Positions 38,400-50,571 of a DNA stretch of 64,000 nt are shown here, piece by piece. The stretch is taken from NCBI GenBank assembly GCA_016946835.1, contig JACVTC010000137.1, positions 182,001 through 246,000 on the forward strand, read 5' to 3'. Both the position numbers and the translations under genes were made by a program. Below the pieces are notes generated by a model. That model worked only from the letters and a program-made list of their open reading frames with translations, had not been told where the DNA came from and searched no databases. This stretch comes from Neocallimastix lanati (nom. inval.) (Eukaryota > Neocallimastigomycota > Neocallimastigomycetes > Neocallimastigales > Neocallimastigaceae). Within the stretch, counting starts at the first letter, position 1. Every line of letters begins with the position of its first letter.

Positions 38400-39640
38400 T
38401 AAAGCTTAAGATCATTAAAGCAAGAAAGAATGTTGTTTCTAAATTTATTCATTAAGATAGTATTCAGGTATTTAGTTAAACCATCTGATAAATCATATCC
38501 AGATTTGATATATTATAAATCAATATAATTGTTCCTTACCAGTTCTCTTATACTATGAAACATTAAATCGATATGTTTTGATTTTGGATTAATTGCTTCT
38601 TTTTCATAATTATCAAATTGCTGCTTTATTATCAGCATTGATAGTTATATATTCAAGTTTGATTCCAAATTCTTTAAATATATTTCTATACCATAAACAA
38701 TGTCTAGCATATTCAGTCATACCGTAATAATCACTCTCTGCTGTAGATACGGAAACATAATGATGAAGTTGAGAAAACCAGCTTATATGAGCTGAATTAA
38801 ATAGCATTAGAAATCCAGAAGTGGATCGTTTCTTTATCATCACCAAAATCAACATCACCATATACTTTAAGGTTAATTTTATCATTATATGAAAATTTAA
38901 TACTATAATTTGGATTCGTTTTTAAGTATCTAAATACTTTTACTAAATTAAACCAATCCTTGTATGTGATTTTTTTTTGTTTTTCTCAAAGCCTTACTGA
39001 AGGAATATAAAATATTAGGTCTTGTACTTAAGGATGGATAAAGCAAACTTCTAATTGCATGTTTATATTTTGTAGGATTAAAGATTTTATTTCTCAACTC
39101 TTTATAGTCAATAGGCATGGTATTTGAAACAGGACTATATTTATTTATGTCAAATTTATTTAGAATTTCTTCTAAATATTTTATTTGATGTATAAAATAA
39201 CCATCGTTACATTAAACAAATTTGATAACAATTATAAAATCAATCCCATCTATATCGGTAGCTTTATAATTATTTTTGATTGATTCTTTGGCTTTCTTAA
39301 TTTAGGCATCAGTTCCAGATAATATAATGTCGTCTACATATATATCTACAATACATTTTATATTATTATTGTTATCCTTTTTATATATATACACATGGTT
39401 ATTAAATGAATCTTCTATAATTTAAACTTATTAATACTTTATTAAATATTTCATTCCACATCCAACCTGATTGTTTCAAACCATATAATGCTTTATTTAA
39501 TTTTCGAAAACTTTTTCTATTTGAACTTTAAGGGAGCTCAATTTATATATATCATCTTTTAGTTTGGCATTTAAATATGCGGCTTTAATATCCATTTGAT
39601 GAATATTAAATTTATAATGAACTGAATAGTTATAATTATT
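38400..39640 (-). pseudogene. Ty1/copia pol relic: RT and RNase H
   Basis: Minus-strand pieces run in Pol order: RT start (NIHQMDIKAAYLNAKLKDD), RT active site (IYVDDIILSGTDA), RT end (RNKIFNPTKYKHAIRSLLYP and VFRYLKTNPNYSIKF), RNase H (38,613-38,885, open for 90 codons, with STSGFLMLFNSAHISWFSQL and STAESDYYGMTEYARHCLWY), and the C-terminal INPKSKHIDLMFHSIREL. Stops and frameshifts separate them. Everything 5' of RT (gag, protease, integrase) is gone. Confidence 0.85.
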
Positions 39641-40059
39641 CTAGGAGTATTATAAAAATTCCAAAAAAATCGAATATAATTATGTTCTTGGTACTCACTT
39701 TTTATTTAACTAATATTAATAATTTATAATAATTTTTAGAATAATATTTAATTAATAATTTTAATAATTTTATAATAATTTTTATAATAATATTTAATTA
39801 ATAGTTTTAATAGTTTAGTATCTTAAAAGTATAATTTTAATATTTACAATTGTATTTTAATATACATATATTTAATAATATAACAATAAAATAATTAATT
39901 AAAATTTATTTACATTATTTACAAGTTAAAATTAATTTATATCAAAATAAATTAAATTTTATTATTAAGTTTAGGTTATCAAGAATATAGGAAAGTACAA
40001 TTTAGTAAAGAATTATTAATAATAAAATAAAGGTTATTAATTCATTCTTTACCATCAGT
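39641..40059. other. AT-rich, no gene seen
   Basis: No coding character. A short internal duplication of TTTATAATAATTTTTATAAT type lies at 39,715-39,800. Confidence 0.5.
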
Positions 40060-42763
40060 GTAAGAATATATTTAAACATGTATTTATATAAAATAATTAA
40101 TTATCAAAATATTAATTATTAATATGAATATGTAATAGTATTAATATAAGTTTGATATTGATAATATAAAATAAGATAATAATATAAATATTTAATATAA
40201 ATAAAATATAAGAATCTAATATAGCTAAATATTATATTTTATAATTAAAATATAATATGTAGAAATTAATTTAATTTGACAATCACGTGTTTACATTATT
40301 TAATATATATTAATTTCAATATGTAAATAATATTTAGTCAATTAGTTGGCCTAGACTATTTCCTAAATATTTTAATAATAATTATTATATTATTAATTAT
40401 TAATATTGAAATTCAAATAACTGAATTATTGAAATTGAAATTGAAATTCAGTTATTATCTTAACAATAATTTATATTATTCTAGCACAATTAGTATTATT
40501 TGTTCATTCTGTATTAAAAAATTGTTATGGTTCGGGTTTTATTAGAATTTTTATTTAATTATTTATTTTTAATATTTTTCTGTCTACATTTTAATTATTG
40601 AAAAACTTCACTTATTTATACTTTTTGAAAAAAAATAAATATGTAAAGCCTTTCTACATTTTATTATCATATTTAAAAAAAAATATTTACTATTACTAAT
40701 TACTTAAAATTTTATATTAATTTAAATTAACTAATTCATAAGTATTTTTATTCTAATAAATTTTGGTTACATAATTTTATATTATTTTTCATATACTAAA
40801 ACTAAATTATTTAATATATACGAAAAGTAACAAACAAAATTTAAAAAGATTTTACAGAAAAATAAAGTTATTTTAATCAAGAATGTTAATATAATATTCT
40901 TATATTTTATATAAAATAAATTTAAAAACTATAATATATTTAATATTTATTATTAATCAATTAAGATTTGATTTTATTTGTGGGGAATAAAAATATAAAA
41001 TAATCAATTTAAAAATAAAATAAAATACTAAAAAGAATACAAGTTTAATATTGATACAATATAATAATAATATAATAATATATTTGAAAATAAAAATAAA
41101 ATATTAATATTGATAATAAACACTTTAATAAAATAATAAAATTTAAGGTTAAATTATAGATATTGATATTAATAATAAAAATATAAAATTATTGATAATA
41201 TTTTAGAAACTTTTAATAAAAATATAAAAAAAAATATATTTAGAAAATATTTTGGTATAGAAAATATAGTAAAGTAATATTAAGTAAAGAATAATATAAT
41301 GGATTCTAAAGTATGTTAAAGTTTTTAGATAATTTGGTCTTAACGATTAGGTCAAGATGCCAAATTATAGTAATTAATTAATAATTTAATTTTACTCTTA
41401 TTTAAACATATTGTTATTAGTAAATTTTATAATTAAGTTTTTATTTAAAATATAAATTTTATTTAATTTTAATAATATTTTATTACATTATTATTTTATA
41501 TAATTATTACTATAATTTAAATTACAATAATCCTGATTAATCAAAAGATTTAAACATGTATTTATATAAAATAATTAATTATTAAAATATTAATTATTAA
41601 TATGAATATGTAATAGTATTAATATAAGTTTGATATTGATAATATAAAATAAGATAGTAATATAAATATTTAATATAAATAAAATATAAGAATATAATAT
41701 GTAGAAATTAATTTAATATGACAATCACGTGTTTACATTATTTAATATATATTAATTTCAATATGTTAATAATATTTAGTAATTAGTTGGCCTAGACTAA
41801 TTCCTAAATATTTTAATGAAGTTAATTTAATAATAATTATTATATTATTATTTTTTAATATTGAAATTCAAATAACTGAATTATTGAAATTGAAATTGAA
41901 ATTCATTTATTATCTTAACAAAGTAAGTTGAAATTCTAATTAATAATCCATTATATGTTCGTTCTTTACCAAAATTGGTATGGTTCATATAGTTTTAGGA
42001 ATATAATAATAATTAACACAAATAATAAAATTACAATAAAAATAATTTTGTTTTAAAATCAATGTTTATTTATTTAAATTTATAAAAGAAAAATAATAAT
42101 ATAATTATTTATTTAATAAAAGTAAGTTATTAATTATATTTTATTTCACTAAAAATTACATATATTTATATTTTTTTATCAAATTAAAATTTGTAAAGCC
42201 TAACTATTTTTTTAATAAACTAATTACTAATTATTTTTTATAAATAAAACATTTAAATTGAAATTGAATTATTATTTTAGTTAATAATATTATTGTTATA
42301 AATAGTAGTTATATATTATTGAATTATTAATTATTTAATAATAGTTTAATACTAATATATATAAAATAAAAATAAAGAGATTATACAGAATATTTTATTG
42401 TGGTTTAGTTAAATTTAGTAATTAAAAATAAATTTAAATTGATAACGAAAATTTTAATAACTAATTAAATAGATTTGATTATTTTCAATATAACATAATA
42501 CAAAAGAAATAAAATATTAATATATTAAGTGGGCAAGGACAATATTCTTGGCTAAAGATTTTTAATACATTATAATGGAATCGGATCGATAATTCAAAAA
42601 GGAATTATAAGTTAATTGGTGATTTATTAACTTAAGATTTCTATTTAGTAATATTTGAAGAATATTGGAAAGTTCCAATTATATAGAATAGAATAATCTA
42701 TAAGGTTAGAATAATTTATATTATTCTAGCACAATTAGTATTATTTGTTCATTCTGTATTAAG
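40060..42763 (-). repeat. Diverged direct duplication, likely LTRs of Ty3 element
   Basis: About 40,070-40,457 and 41,552-41,930 are near-identical direct repeats (shared GACAATCACGTGTTTACATT, AGTTGGCCTAGACTA). Weaker similarity continues for several hundred bases (TATGGTTC, TGTAAAGCCT). A second shared block, ATTCTAGCACAATTAGTATT and following, occurs at 40,482-40,521 and 42,722-42,763. The latter block stops where the purine tract complement GATGCCCCCGC starts, as an LTR should. I infer one LTR of the element at 42,785-44,332 plus another tandem or nested LTR. Exact borders are not set. Confidence 0.5.
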
Positions 42764-42784
42764 ATGCCCCCGCTAAGACTCAAG

Positions 42785-44332
42785 CTAGGTAGAAGCTGAG
42801 TTAAACTTGACAATATTTTTCAAATGAACATTACGATTCATTTGTATATTAGTAGCAGGATCGGCTAAAGTGACTGTATTGAATTGTTTCTTTACCACTT
42901 TCATAGGTCCAACAAAATAAGGTTCTAATTTAGTTCGATTAAAGTTTCTTACTAGTACAAAATCACCTGGTTTTATTCTTTTAGCTTGATTCATACTGGT
43001 CTTTTCTTCTCTCCTAGTAGCCCAATACTTCGAAGCATTTTTGATATTAGATGCGGCCTCCATTACCCATTGGTAGTGTGATACAAATTTTTCCAGTAGA
43101 ATTTCGTCAGAAGACTTATTTATACCTTTAGTTGGTCTGGCAGCAATGTCAAAAGGTTGTTGGTCCTCCCTTCCATAAACTAATTCAAAACTTGAATGGT
43201 TGGTGATTGAGTTTTTAGTAGTTCTTAAAGCCCAAAGTGCAGATGGTAAAATTTCATCCCATTCTTTGTGTTGTTGTCCTAGTAATCGTAATAATTTTCC
43301 AATTTCTTTATTACGATTCTCAACTAAACCATTGCTTTCAGGATGATATGGAGTGATAAATTTAACATATACATCATATAAATCAAGGAAGATTTTTGTC
43401 ATATCTGATGTAAATTGTGTTCCATTATCAGTAGTGATAATTTGAGGTACACCGTGTCGAGCAAATACATTAATTAAAAATTTTATCACATCCTGAGAAG
43501 TAACATTTTCAGTGGGCTCTGCCTCAACCCATTTAGTAAAATAATCAACCACAACGATTATATATTGATTATTATTTCTGGTTTTACTTAGAGGTCCTAT
43601 AATGTCCAATCCTAAGTGTGTAAATGGTCCTTCCACTTCAGTTGGTTTATCTTCCGTTGGTTTAGGGTATGGTTGAGATTTATTTAATTGATATTTTTCA
43701 CATTTACCTATAATTCGCTTAATGTCATTAACCATATTGTTCCAATAGTAGCTCTTTTTCAAACGTTGGTATGTCTTGTAATAGCCTTCGTGTCCTATAC
43801 TGTGTGCTTGAAAAATTAATCGAAGCTTTTCTTTTGTATCTGTAACTAATTTTCTATAATTATTGCCATCAACAAAATAGTCCACACCATCAATTGTCGT
43901 AAATTTTTCTTCAATAAATTCCTTAATGGTTCTTGAAAGCAGGTTTTCATCTTGTTCCTTGATAATTTGTGTTGTTAAGACAACTTTTTCTTTTTCATTT
44001 TTCATTCTTGATAAAGCATCTGCGACAACATTATTCTTTCCAGTTTCATATCGTAAATCAATTCCTAACATACTGACAGTCAAACACCATCTAGTATGAC
44101 GAGAATTTTGTGGTTCCTTACTTTTAAGTAATCCGATTAAGGGTCTATGATCTGTATATACTATAGTTTGCTTAGGATTTCCCATAATATAAGATTTTAA
44201 TTTATTAATACAGTAAATTAGAGCAGCACCTTCTAGATCCGTAATCCCATAATTCTTTTCCGATTTAGATAAACTTCTACTAATATAATGAACCGGATGT
44301 TCCTTTCCAGTTTCATCATCCTTTTGTAATAA
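42785..44332 (-). CDS. Ty3/gypsy RNase H-integrase fragment, 5'-truncated
   Basis: The frame is open for 515 codons to a stop at 44,333. The first Met lies at 44,185 (466 aa from there), but homology begins upstream (ISRSLSKSEKNYGITDLEGA, the RNase H middle). Numbered from that Met: RNase H end with YTDHRP (10-15) and ADALSR (55-60). The integrase zinc site is H128, H132, C162, with Tyr165 where the last Cys belongs. Catalytic residues are D194, D253 and E289 (35 between the last two). The C-terminal part includes PYFVGPMKVVKKQF. There is no chromodomain. Gag, protease and RT are missing: homology ends abruptly at about 44,330, where the 3' flank of the pectate lyase begins. The frame is well preserved, so truncation was recent. 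A different family from the element at 27.6 kb. Confidence 0.85.
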   Translation of the reverse strand, partial: LLQKDDETGKEHPVHYISRSLSKSEKNYGITDLEGAALIYCINKLKSYIMGNPKQTIVYTDHRPLIGLLKSKEPQNSRHTRWCLTVSMLGIDLRYETGKNNVVADALSRMKNEKEKVVLTTQIIKEQDENLLSRTIKEFIEEKFTTIDGVDYFVDGNNYRKLVTDTKEKLRLIFQAHSIGHEGYYKTYQRLKKSYYWNNMVNDIKRIIGKCEKYQLNKSQPYPKPTEDKPTEVEGPFTHLGLDIIGPLSKTRNNNQYIIVVVDYFTKWVEAEPTENVTSQDVIKFLINVFARHGVPQIITTDNGTQFTSDMTKIFLDLYDVYVKFITPYHPESNGLVENRNKEIGKLLRLLGQQHKEWDEILPSALWALRTTKNSITNHSSFELVYGREDQQPFDIAARPTKGINKSSDEILLEKFVSHYQWVMEAASNIKNASKYWATRREEKTSMNQAKRIKPGDFVLVRNFNRTKLEPYFVGPMKVVKKQFNTVTLADPATNIQMNRNVHLKNIVKFNSAST

Positions 44333-44381
44333 TTAAAGATTATATTTAATAATGATTCAACAATTAATTTATTTAATTAGT

Positions 44382-45176
44382 TTATTTACAAATACAGGAA
44401 GAAATGTTGCTGGATTCACATTGGGCATCAAGTTTAGTTGGTTCTTTACCATTGTTGTTACCTTTGTAGAATTGACAAACATGTCCATTTTTAACTTTAA
44501 CATTCTTTAAAGTAGCTATATCTCCAAAGTTCTTATTAAGACCAGCAAGAGTCTTAACATTATTGGCTGTAACATTAGTCATTACAACTGCACGTTTATT
44601 TTGATATCCGCTCTTACAATTACCACAGGCACGGTAAAGTTTACCAGAATTACTAACTTCAAAGTTAGAAATGTAAACTGTACCAGCGGAATTATGTTGA
44701 ATAATCTTATCACTTCCATTCTTAGCACCTCCTCCTTTAACATAGAATTTAGCATTTTTATTGGAACTCTTTTCTAAAGTTAATGCATCTTCACATACAT
44801 CTTCCCACCATACATTTTCAACTGTACAACCATCACCAATACAATGAACATGTTCTTTTGCATTAGCTCCTAAAATAACATTCTTTAAGGTAGCTCCAGT
44901 TTCTAAAATGAAAACGGCATCTTTTGTACCACCTTCAATCTTACTACAATCACCAAGACCCTTTTGACCACGATCGTATCTTACCCATTGATTATTATTT
45001 TTCTTAAAACCATCGAAAGTTTGACCAGCCTTTACCACAATAGCAGCCTTACCACTAATAGTTTTTTTAGCAGTAGGCCAAGAAGCACGCTTTTCTAAGG
45101 TGGAATATTCTTCTAAAGGATTAGCAATGGCCAAAGAAGCCATAGCTAAACAAGATAAAATACCAGATAATTTCAT
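44382..45176 (-). CDS. Secreted pectate lyase, PL3-type (copy 1, 264 aa)
   Basis: The enzyme cleaves de-esterified pectin (polygalacturonate) by beta-elimination outside the cell. It has a signal peptide (about 1-18), a short propeptide ending in the dibasic site KR at 29-30, then the mature domain from Ala31. It has the Cys-rich parallel beta-helix pattern of PL3 lyases (HCIGDGCTVENVWWEDVCED at about 111-130, where acidic residues E129 and D130 are likely Ca2+ ligands; ACGNCKSGYQNKRAV at 183-197) and ends CESSNISSCICK. Single exon, full length, no dockerin or carbohydrate-binding module. Compared with the other copies it differs at the signal/propeptide (M12, N19, L21, T26), I220 and I262. 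Its 3' flank abuts a truncated Ty3 pol at about 44,330. Family known, exact specificity inferred. Confidence 0.93.
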   Translation of the reverse strand: MKLSGILSCLAMASLAIANPLEEYSTLEKRASWPTAKKTISGKAAIVVKAGQTFDGFKKNNNQWVRYDRGQKGLGDCSKIEGGTKDAVFILETGATLKNVILGANAKEHVHCIGDGCTVENVWWEDVCEDALTLEKSSNKNAKFYVKGGGAKNGSDKIIQHNSAGTVYISNFEVSNSGKLYRACGNCKSGYQNKRAVVMTNVTANNVKTLAGLNKNFGDIATLKNVKVKNGHVCQFYKGNNNGKEPTKLDAQCESSNISSCICK

Positions 45177-45240
45177 TTTTCATTTTATTAATAATTAATT
45201 AGATTTATTTATTTAATTATTTTTAATTGTTTTATAAAAA

Positions 45241-45290
45241 TCCAATTTTTCGTTATAATACAATTATTTATTTAATTGTAATTATAATAT
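45241..45290 (-). promoter_or_regulatory. Conserved upstream block of pectate lyase copy 1
   Basis: The block TCCAATTTTTCGTTATAATA plus a near-palindromic ACAATTATTTATTTAATTGT lies about 65-115 bp upstream of the ATG. It is preserved upstream of all three copies, which may mean promoter function or simply recent duplication. Confidence 0.4.
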
Positions 45291-45705
45291 TTTTTATATA
45301 ATAATATTATAACAATGAAATTAAAAAAAAAAAAAGAAAGAAAATTGTTCAATATTTATATATTTTTAAATTACTTTTTCAAATTATTAAAAAGTAATAA
45401 TGAGAAATAAATAATAATAAATAATTTTTATTTAATTAACAAATTAATCTTAAATAAATATAAATGTTACTCTTTTAATTAATTAAAATTATTAAGTTTT
45501 AAATTAATACCAAGTAATTAAATAATTTAATACGTATTTAATTAGTGGGTATTTTTAAATTTAAAACAATATCGATTTTTTTTTAATTAATTTTTTCGGG
45601 AAAATTTTTAAATATAACGAAAATATTATTTAAAGCATTATGAATTATTAAAATTTCACTTTTTTAATATTTATTTTTATGAAATTTTATAAATTATATA
45701 AATTA

Positions 45706-45968
45706 TATAAAATATATATTATAACAAACAATATTAAATTGATTAAAAAATAAAAAAAAAAAATAAATAATAAAAATAAAAATAAAAAAAAAAAAAAACA
45801 AAAATAAACACTATTAATATATTAAATGTACTTTTAATATAATTTATTGTTTAATCATTATATTATATATAGATAAAAATATATATATATATATATATTT
45901 AAAATTATATAAAAAAGAAAAAAAAAAATATTTAAAATTATTTGTTATTAATTATTATATATATAATA

Positions 45969-46006
<38 letters not shown>

Positions 46007-46524
46007 AAAAAGAAATAAGAAATATTTAATTATTTGTTATTAATTATTATATATATATATATATATATAAAGATTAAAATATATTTATCGATTATTATTT
46101 TAAATAGAATTATTATTAAAAATGAATTTTTATACTTAAATAAAAGTTTCCAACTACCAATATTAATTTTTTTAAAAAATTATGATTTTTATATATAAAG
46201 ATTTTTGTAGTAAATAAATATAATTTTAATTTGTTTTTTAAGTACAAATTATAATTATACTTTTTTATATATTATAACAAACAATATTAAATTGATTAAA
46301 AAATAAAAAAAAAAAAAATAAATAATAAAAATAAAAATAAAAAAAAAAAAAAAAAAAAATAAACACTATTAATATATTAAATGTACTTTTAATATAATTT
46401 ATTGTTTAATCATTATATTATATATAGATAAATATATATATATATATATATATTTAAAATTATATAAAAAAGAAAAAAAAAAAATATTTAAAATTATTTG
46501 TTATTAATTATTATATATATAATA

Positions 46525-46559
<35 letters not shown>

Positions 46560-46815
46560 AAAAAGAAATATTTAATTATTTGTTATTAATTATTATATAT
46601 ATATATATATATAAAGATTAAAATATATTTATCGATTATTATTTTAAATAGAATTATTATTAAAAATGAATTTTTATACTTAAATAAAAGTTTCCAACTA
46701 CCAATATTAATTTTTTTAAAAAATTATGATTTTTATATATAAAGATTTTTGTAGTAAATAAATATAATTTTAATTTGTTTTTTAAGTACAAATTATAATT
46801 ATACTTTTTTATATA
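45706..46815. repeat. Tandem duplication of about 550 bp
   Basis: From ATTATAACAAACAATATTAA (45,718 and again 46,270) through TTTCCAACTACCAATATTAA to ACAAATTATAATTATACTTT, the two units are nearly identical apart from A-tract and TA-tract lengths. Non-coding, between pectate lyase copies 1 and 2. Confidence 0.9.
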
Positions 46816-47070
46816 GTACATTATTTAATAAAATTATTTTTTATATTTGGTTGTTTATTGTTTGTAAATGCTTATATGAATATAAAAATTTACTATGTTT
46901 TGATTTATTTTAGAATTAAAAAAAAAAAAAATTATATTTTTCATATTACAAATAATTAATTTTTAAAGATTTTTTTTCATATTACAATTCCTGTAAAAAA
47001 TTTTATAAATTATAATATTATTGTTTCATTGATAATTTAAACTTAAAATTTAAATATTTAATATCATTAT

Positions 47071-47253
47071 ATTATTTTAAATTTTAAAACAGTAAAATGT
47101 ACATTGTAATAATATGATCAATATTTTACTATCTTTATATTATAGTTTTAATTTTATTATTAATACGTTTTTTAAATTTGATCTTATTATTACAATGTAC
47201 ATTTTACTGCTTTAAAATTTAATATATAATATAAAGATAGTAAAATATTGAAT
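47071..47253. repeat. Interleaved inverted repeats
   Basis: Arm A (47,071-47,120, containing AGTAAAATGTACATTGTAAT) pairs with A' (47,179-47,230). Arm B (47,117-47,140, TCAATATTTTACTATC) pairs with B' (47,229-47,253). The order A-B-A'-B' means both pairs cannot form as simple nested stems. Non-coding DNA between lyase copies 1 and 2; probably stacked foldback insertions. Confidence 0.7.
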
Positions 47254-47501
47254 GAAATAGTTTTATAAGAAAACCTACTAAATAATTTTTAATTCATTAA
47301 AATACACACAACCATTAATTAATTCATTAAAATACACTCAACCATTAATTAATATTAATAATTACTTTCATTTTATTTAATAATATTTATTTATTTTATT
47401 TATATTTATATATTTATTTCAATGTTTATTTTATTGATTTATTATTGATTATCTTTTGATTTTATTTTTATCAAAATATTACTACCATTTAAAAATAAAC
47501 T

Positions 47502-47741
47502 TAGTTATTTAAATAATCCAATATTAGGATTATTTATTTAAATAATTATAATAATTCAATATTAGGACTATTAAAAAAAATTTTCTTTTAAATCGTAATT
47601 TTTAAAATATAAAATATTTTTTAGTTATTTAAATAATCCAATATTAGGATTATTTATTTAAATAATTATAATAATTCAATATTAGGACTATTAAAAAAAA
47701 TTTTCTTTTAAATCGTAATTTTTAAAATATAAAATATTTTT
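47502..47741. repeat. Exact 120-bp tandem duplication
   Basis: Two copies of a 120-bp unit with TAATCCAATATTAGGATTAT. That word also recurs downstream of copy 3 (50,310 and 50,391), so it belongs to the common 3' flank of the lyase genes. Confidence 0.95.
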
Positions 47742-47904
47742 TAAATATACTTATTAAATATAAATTTATTTTAAATATATTTATAAAGTATATTTATCTA
47801 TATATAACTTTCCTTTGATGGAATTTCTTTAAATTACTAACAATATATAAATTGTTAATAATTAAAGGTTATGTTTAAAAATATTTCAAATTAATTTAAT
47901 TAAT

Positions 47905-48699
47905 TTATTTACAAACACAGGAAGAAATGTTACTTGATTCACATTGGGCATCAAGTTTAGTTGGTTCTTTACCATTGTTGTTACCTTTGTAGAATTGACA
48001 AACATGTCCATTTTTAACTTTAACATTCTTTAAAGTAGCTGTATCTCCAAAGTTCTTATTAAGACCAGCAATAGTCTTAACATTATTGGCTGTAACATTA
48101 GTCATTACAACTGCACGTTTATTTTGATATCCGCTCTTACAATTACCACAGGCACGGTAAAGTTTACCAGAATTACTAACTTCAAAGTTAGAAATGTAAA
48201 CAGTACCAGCGGAATTATGTTGAATAATCTTATCACTTCCATTCTTGGCACCTCCTCCTTTAACATAGAATTTAGCATTTTTATTGGAACTCTTTTCTAA
48301 AGTTAATGCATCTTCACATACATCTTCCCACCATACATTTTCAACTGTACAACCATCACCAATACAATGAACATGTTCTTTTGCATTAGCTCCTAAAATA
48401 ACATTCTTTAAGGTAGCTCCAGTTTCTAAAATGAAAACGGCATCTTTTGTACCACCTTCAATCTTACTACAATCACCAAGACCCTTTTGACCACGATCGT
48501 ATCTTACCCATTGATTATTATTTTTCTTAAAACCATCGAAAGTTTGACCAGCCTTTACCACAATAGCAGCCTTACCACTAATAGTTTTTTTAGCAGTAGG
48601 CCAAGAAGCACGCTTTTCTAAGGAGGAATATTCTTCGTAAGGAGCAGCAATGGCCAAAGAAGCTATAGCTAAACAAGATAAAATACCAGATAATTTCAT
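47905..48699 (-). CDS. Secreted pectate lyase, PL3-type (copy 2, 264 aa)
   Basis: Same domain layout as copy 1: signal peptide about 1-18, dibasic KR at 29-30, PL3 lyase domain 31-264. Distinguishing residues are I12, A19, Y21, S26, Q52, I210, T220 and V262. It shares the signal/propeptide with copy 3 but Q52 with copy 1, a mosaic pattern consistent with gene conversion. Intact, single exon. Upstream and downstream non-coding flanks are also homologous among copies, so whole gene units were duplicated. Confidence 0.93.
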   Translation of the reverse strand: MKLSGILSCLAIASLAIAAPYEEYSSLEKRASWPTAKKTISGKAAIVVKAGQTFDGFKKNNNQWVRYDRGQKGLGDCSKIEGGTKDAVFILETGATLKNVILGANAKEHVHCIGDGCTVENVWWEDVCEDALTLEKSSNKNAKFYVKGGGAKNGSDKIIQHNSAGTVYISNFEVSNSGKLYRACGNCKSGYQNKRAVVMTNVTANNVKTIAGLNKNFGDTATLKNVKVKNGHVCQFYKGNNNGKEPTKLDAQCESSNISSCVCK

Positions 48700-48755
48700 T
48701 TTATTAATTATTTATTAAATTTATTTTTAATTTGTTTTAAATTTCTTTTTAAAAA

Positions 48756-48805
48756 TCCAATTTTTCTTTATAATACAATTATTTATTTAATTGTAATTAT
48801 AATAT
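48756..48805 (-). promoter_or_regulatory. Conserved upstream block of pectate lyase copy 2
   Basis: Counterpart of the block at 45,241-45,290, with TTCTTTATAATA in place of TTCGTTATAATA. Confidence 0.4.
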
Positions 48806-50570
48806 TTTATTATATTATAATATTAAAATAATAAAAAAATAAAAAAAAAGAAAGAAAATCGTTCAATATTTATATATTTTTTAATTGCTTTTTTTTTATT
48901 TTTTAAATTATTAAAAATTAATAATGAGAAATAAATATAAATATTAATTTTTTAATTAAAAAAAATATTTTTTTAGTATTAAATTATTTAATTAATGGGT
49001 ATTTTTAAATATAAAAAAACAATATCAAAAAATTTTTTTAATAAATTTTATATGGAAAATTTTTAAAAATAAATAAATAAAACATATTATGAGTTATAAA
49101 AATTTCACTTTTTTAATATTTATTTAATGAAATATTATTAATAATATTGAGTAAAAGTTACCGTATTATAAATTTCTCTTTAATATTCACTCCAAAAAAA
49201 CATATTATAAAATACAATAATAATTTGATTAAACATTTATTAATTTTAAATATATTTTTAATATTAAAAGTAATTATTATTTCTTTTTATATTTATCTTA
49301 ATTTTTATTATTAACTATTTTTTAATTATTACGATTAAAATAATAAAAATAAATTCACAGATATTTCTTAAAAAATGTATTAAATATTGTTGAATATAAA
49401 AAAATAATAATTTACTAAACTATTATTTTATTAATAAATATTTTAATTATATAAATATATAATAATTTTAATTATAAAATTTATAATAATAATTATTATA
49501 TTAAAAAATAGAAACATAAATTAAATTGAATATTAATAATTAAGGACTATTGGTGGTTAAATAGTTTTTAATTTAAAAACATGATTATTGTATATTAATT
49601 TAATTAAAGATTATTGTAATAATGATTAAAAATTGGACCTTTTTATATAGTAAATATTTTATAATATTTACAGTATTTTGATCAAATATTTAAGAATTAA
49701 AAAATTATATATATATATTTAAAAAAAAATAAAATAAAATAAAAATAATAAATATATAAATAATATAAATATTTTTTAAATATTCTCATTTAGTATTAAA
49801 TAATTTTCAATTAAATTTGTGATTAATTTTATAATTTTTTTATATCTATACAAAAATTTATTTAAAAAAATGTTTTATAGAAAATTTAAAATTAAAATAT
49901 AAATTACGAGTATAAATTACATTATTTTAATAGGGCATATATTTTAACACTTTATTTTAATATTTAATAAAAAAAAATAAAATAATAAATAAAATTAAAA
50001 ATTACAATAATAAAAAAATAAACTAATACAAGGAAATTAAATTCTTGAATGATATAACTTTGTAATAAATTACTAAATAATTTTATTAATAAATAATACT
50101 TCATATTTGAAGTTAAATTTTCTTTTTATTTTAACACTTTTATTAATTATATTTTTTAATTCTTAACGTATATATGATTTTTTTTTATTTCAATTATTTT
50201 AATGTTAATTTTATTAATATTTCATTATTTTTAAATTTTAATTACATTTGTATTACAATATTATTATTATTTAAAATTTAAAATTATTGATTTAATTAAC
50301 TATCATAATAATCCAATATTAGGATTATTGAATATTTTATTTTATATTACATTATCATCACTATTTTTAAATAAATTTATTAATTATTATAATAATCCAA
50401 TATTAGGATTACTGATAATTTTATTTTAAATATATTTATTAAATATATTTATCTATATATATAAAGTTCCTTTAATGGAATTTCTTTCTTTATATTAATA
50501 ACAACATATAAATTATTAATAATTAAAGATTATATTTAATAATGATTCAACAATTAATTTATTTAATTAG
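48806..50570. other. Intergenic, between lyase copies 2 and 3
   Basis: AT-rich, no gene. The last 260 bp carry the shared 3'-flank words (AATCCAATATTAGGATTA; TTCCTTTAATGGAATTTCTT). Confidence 0.6.
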
Positions 50571-50571
50571 T

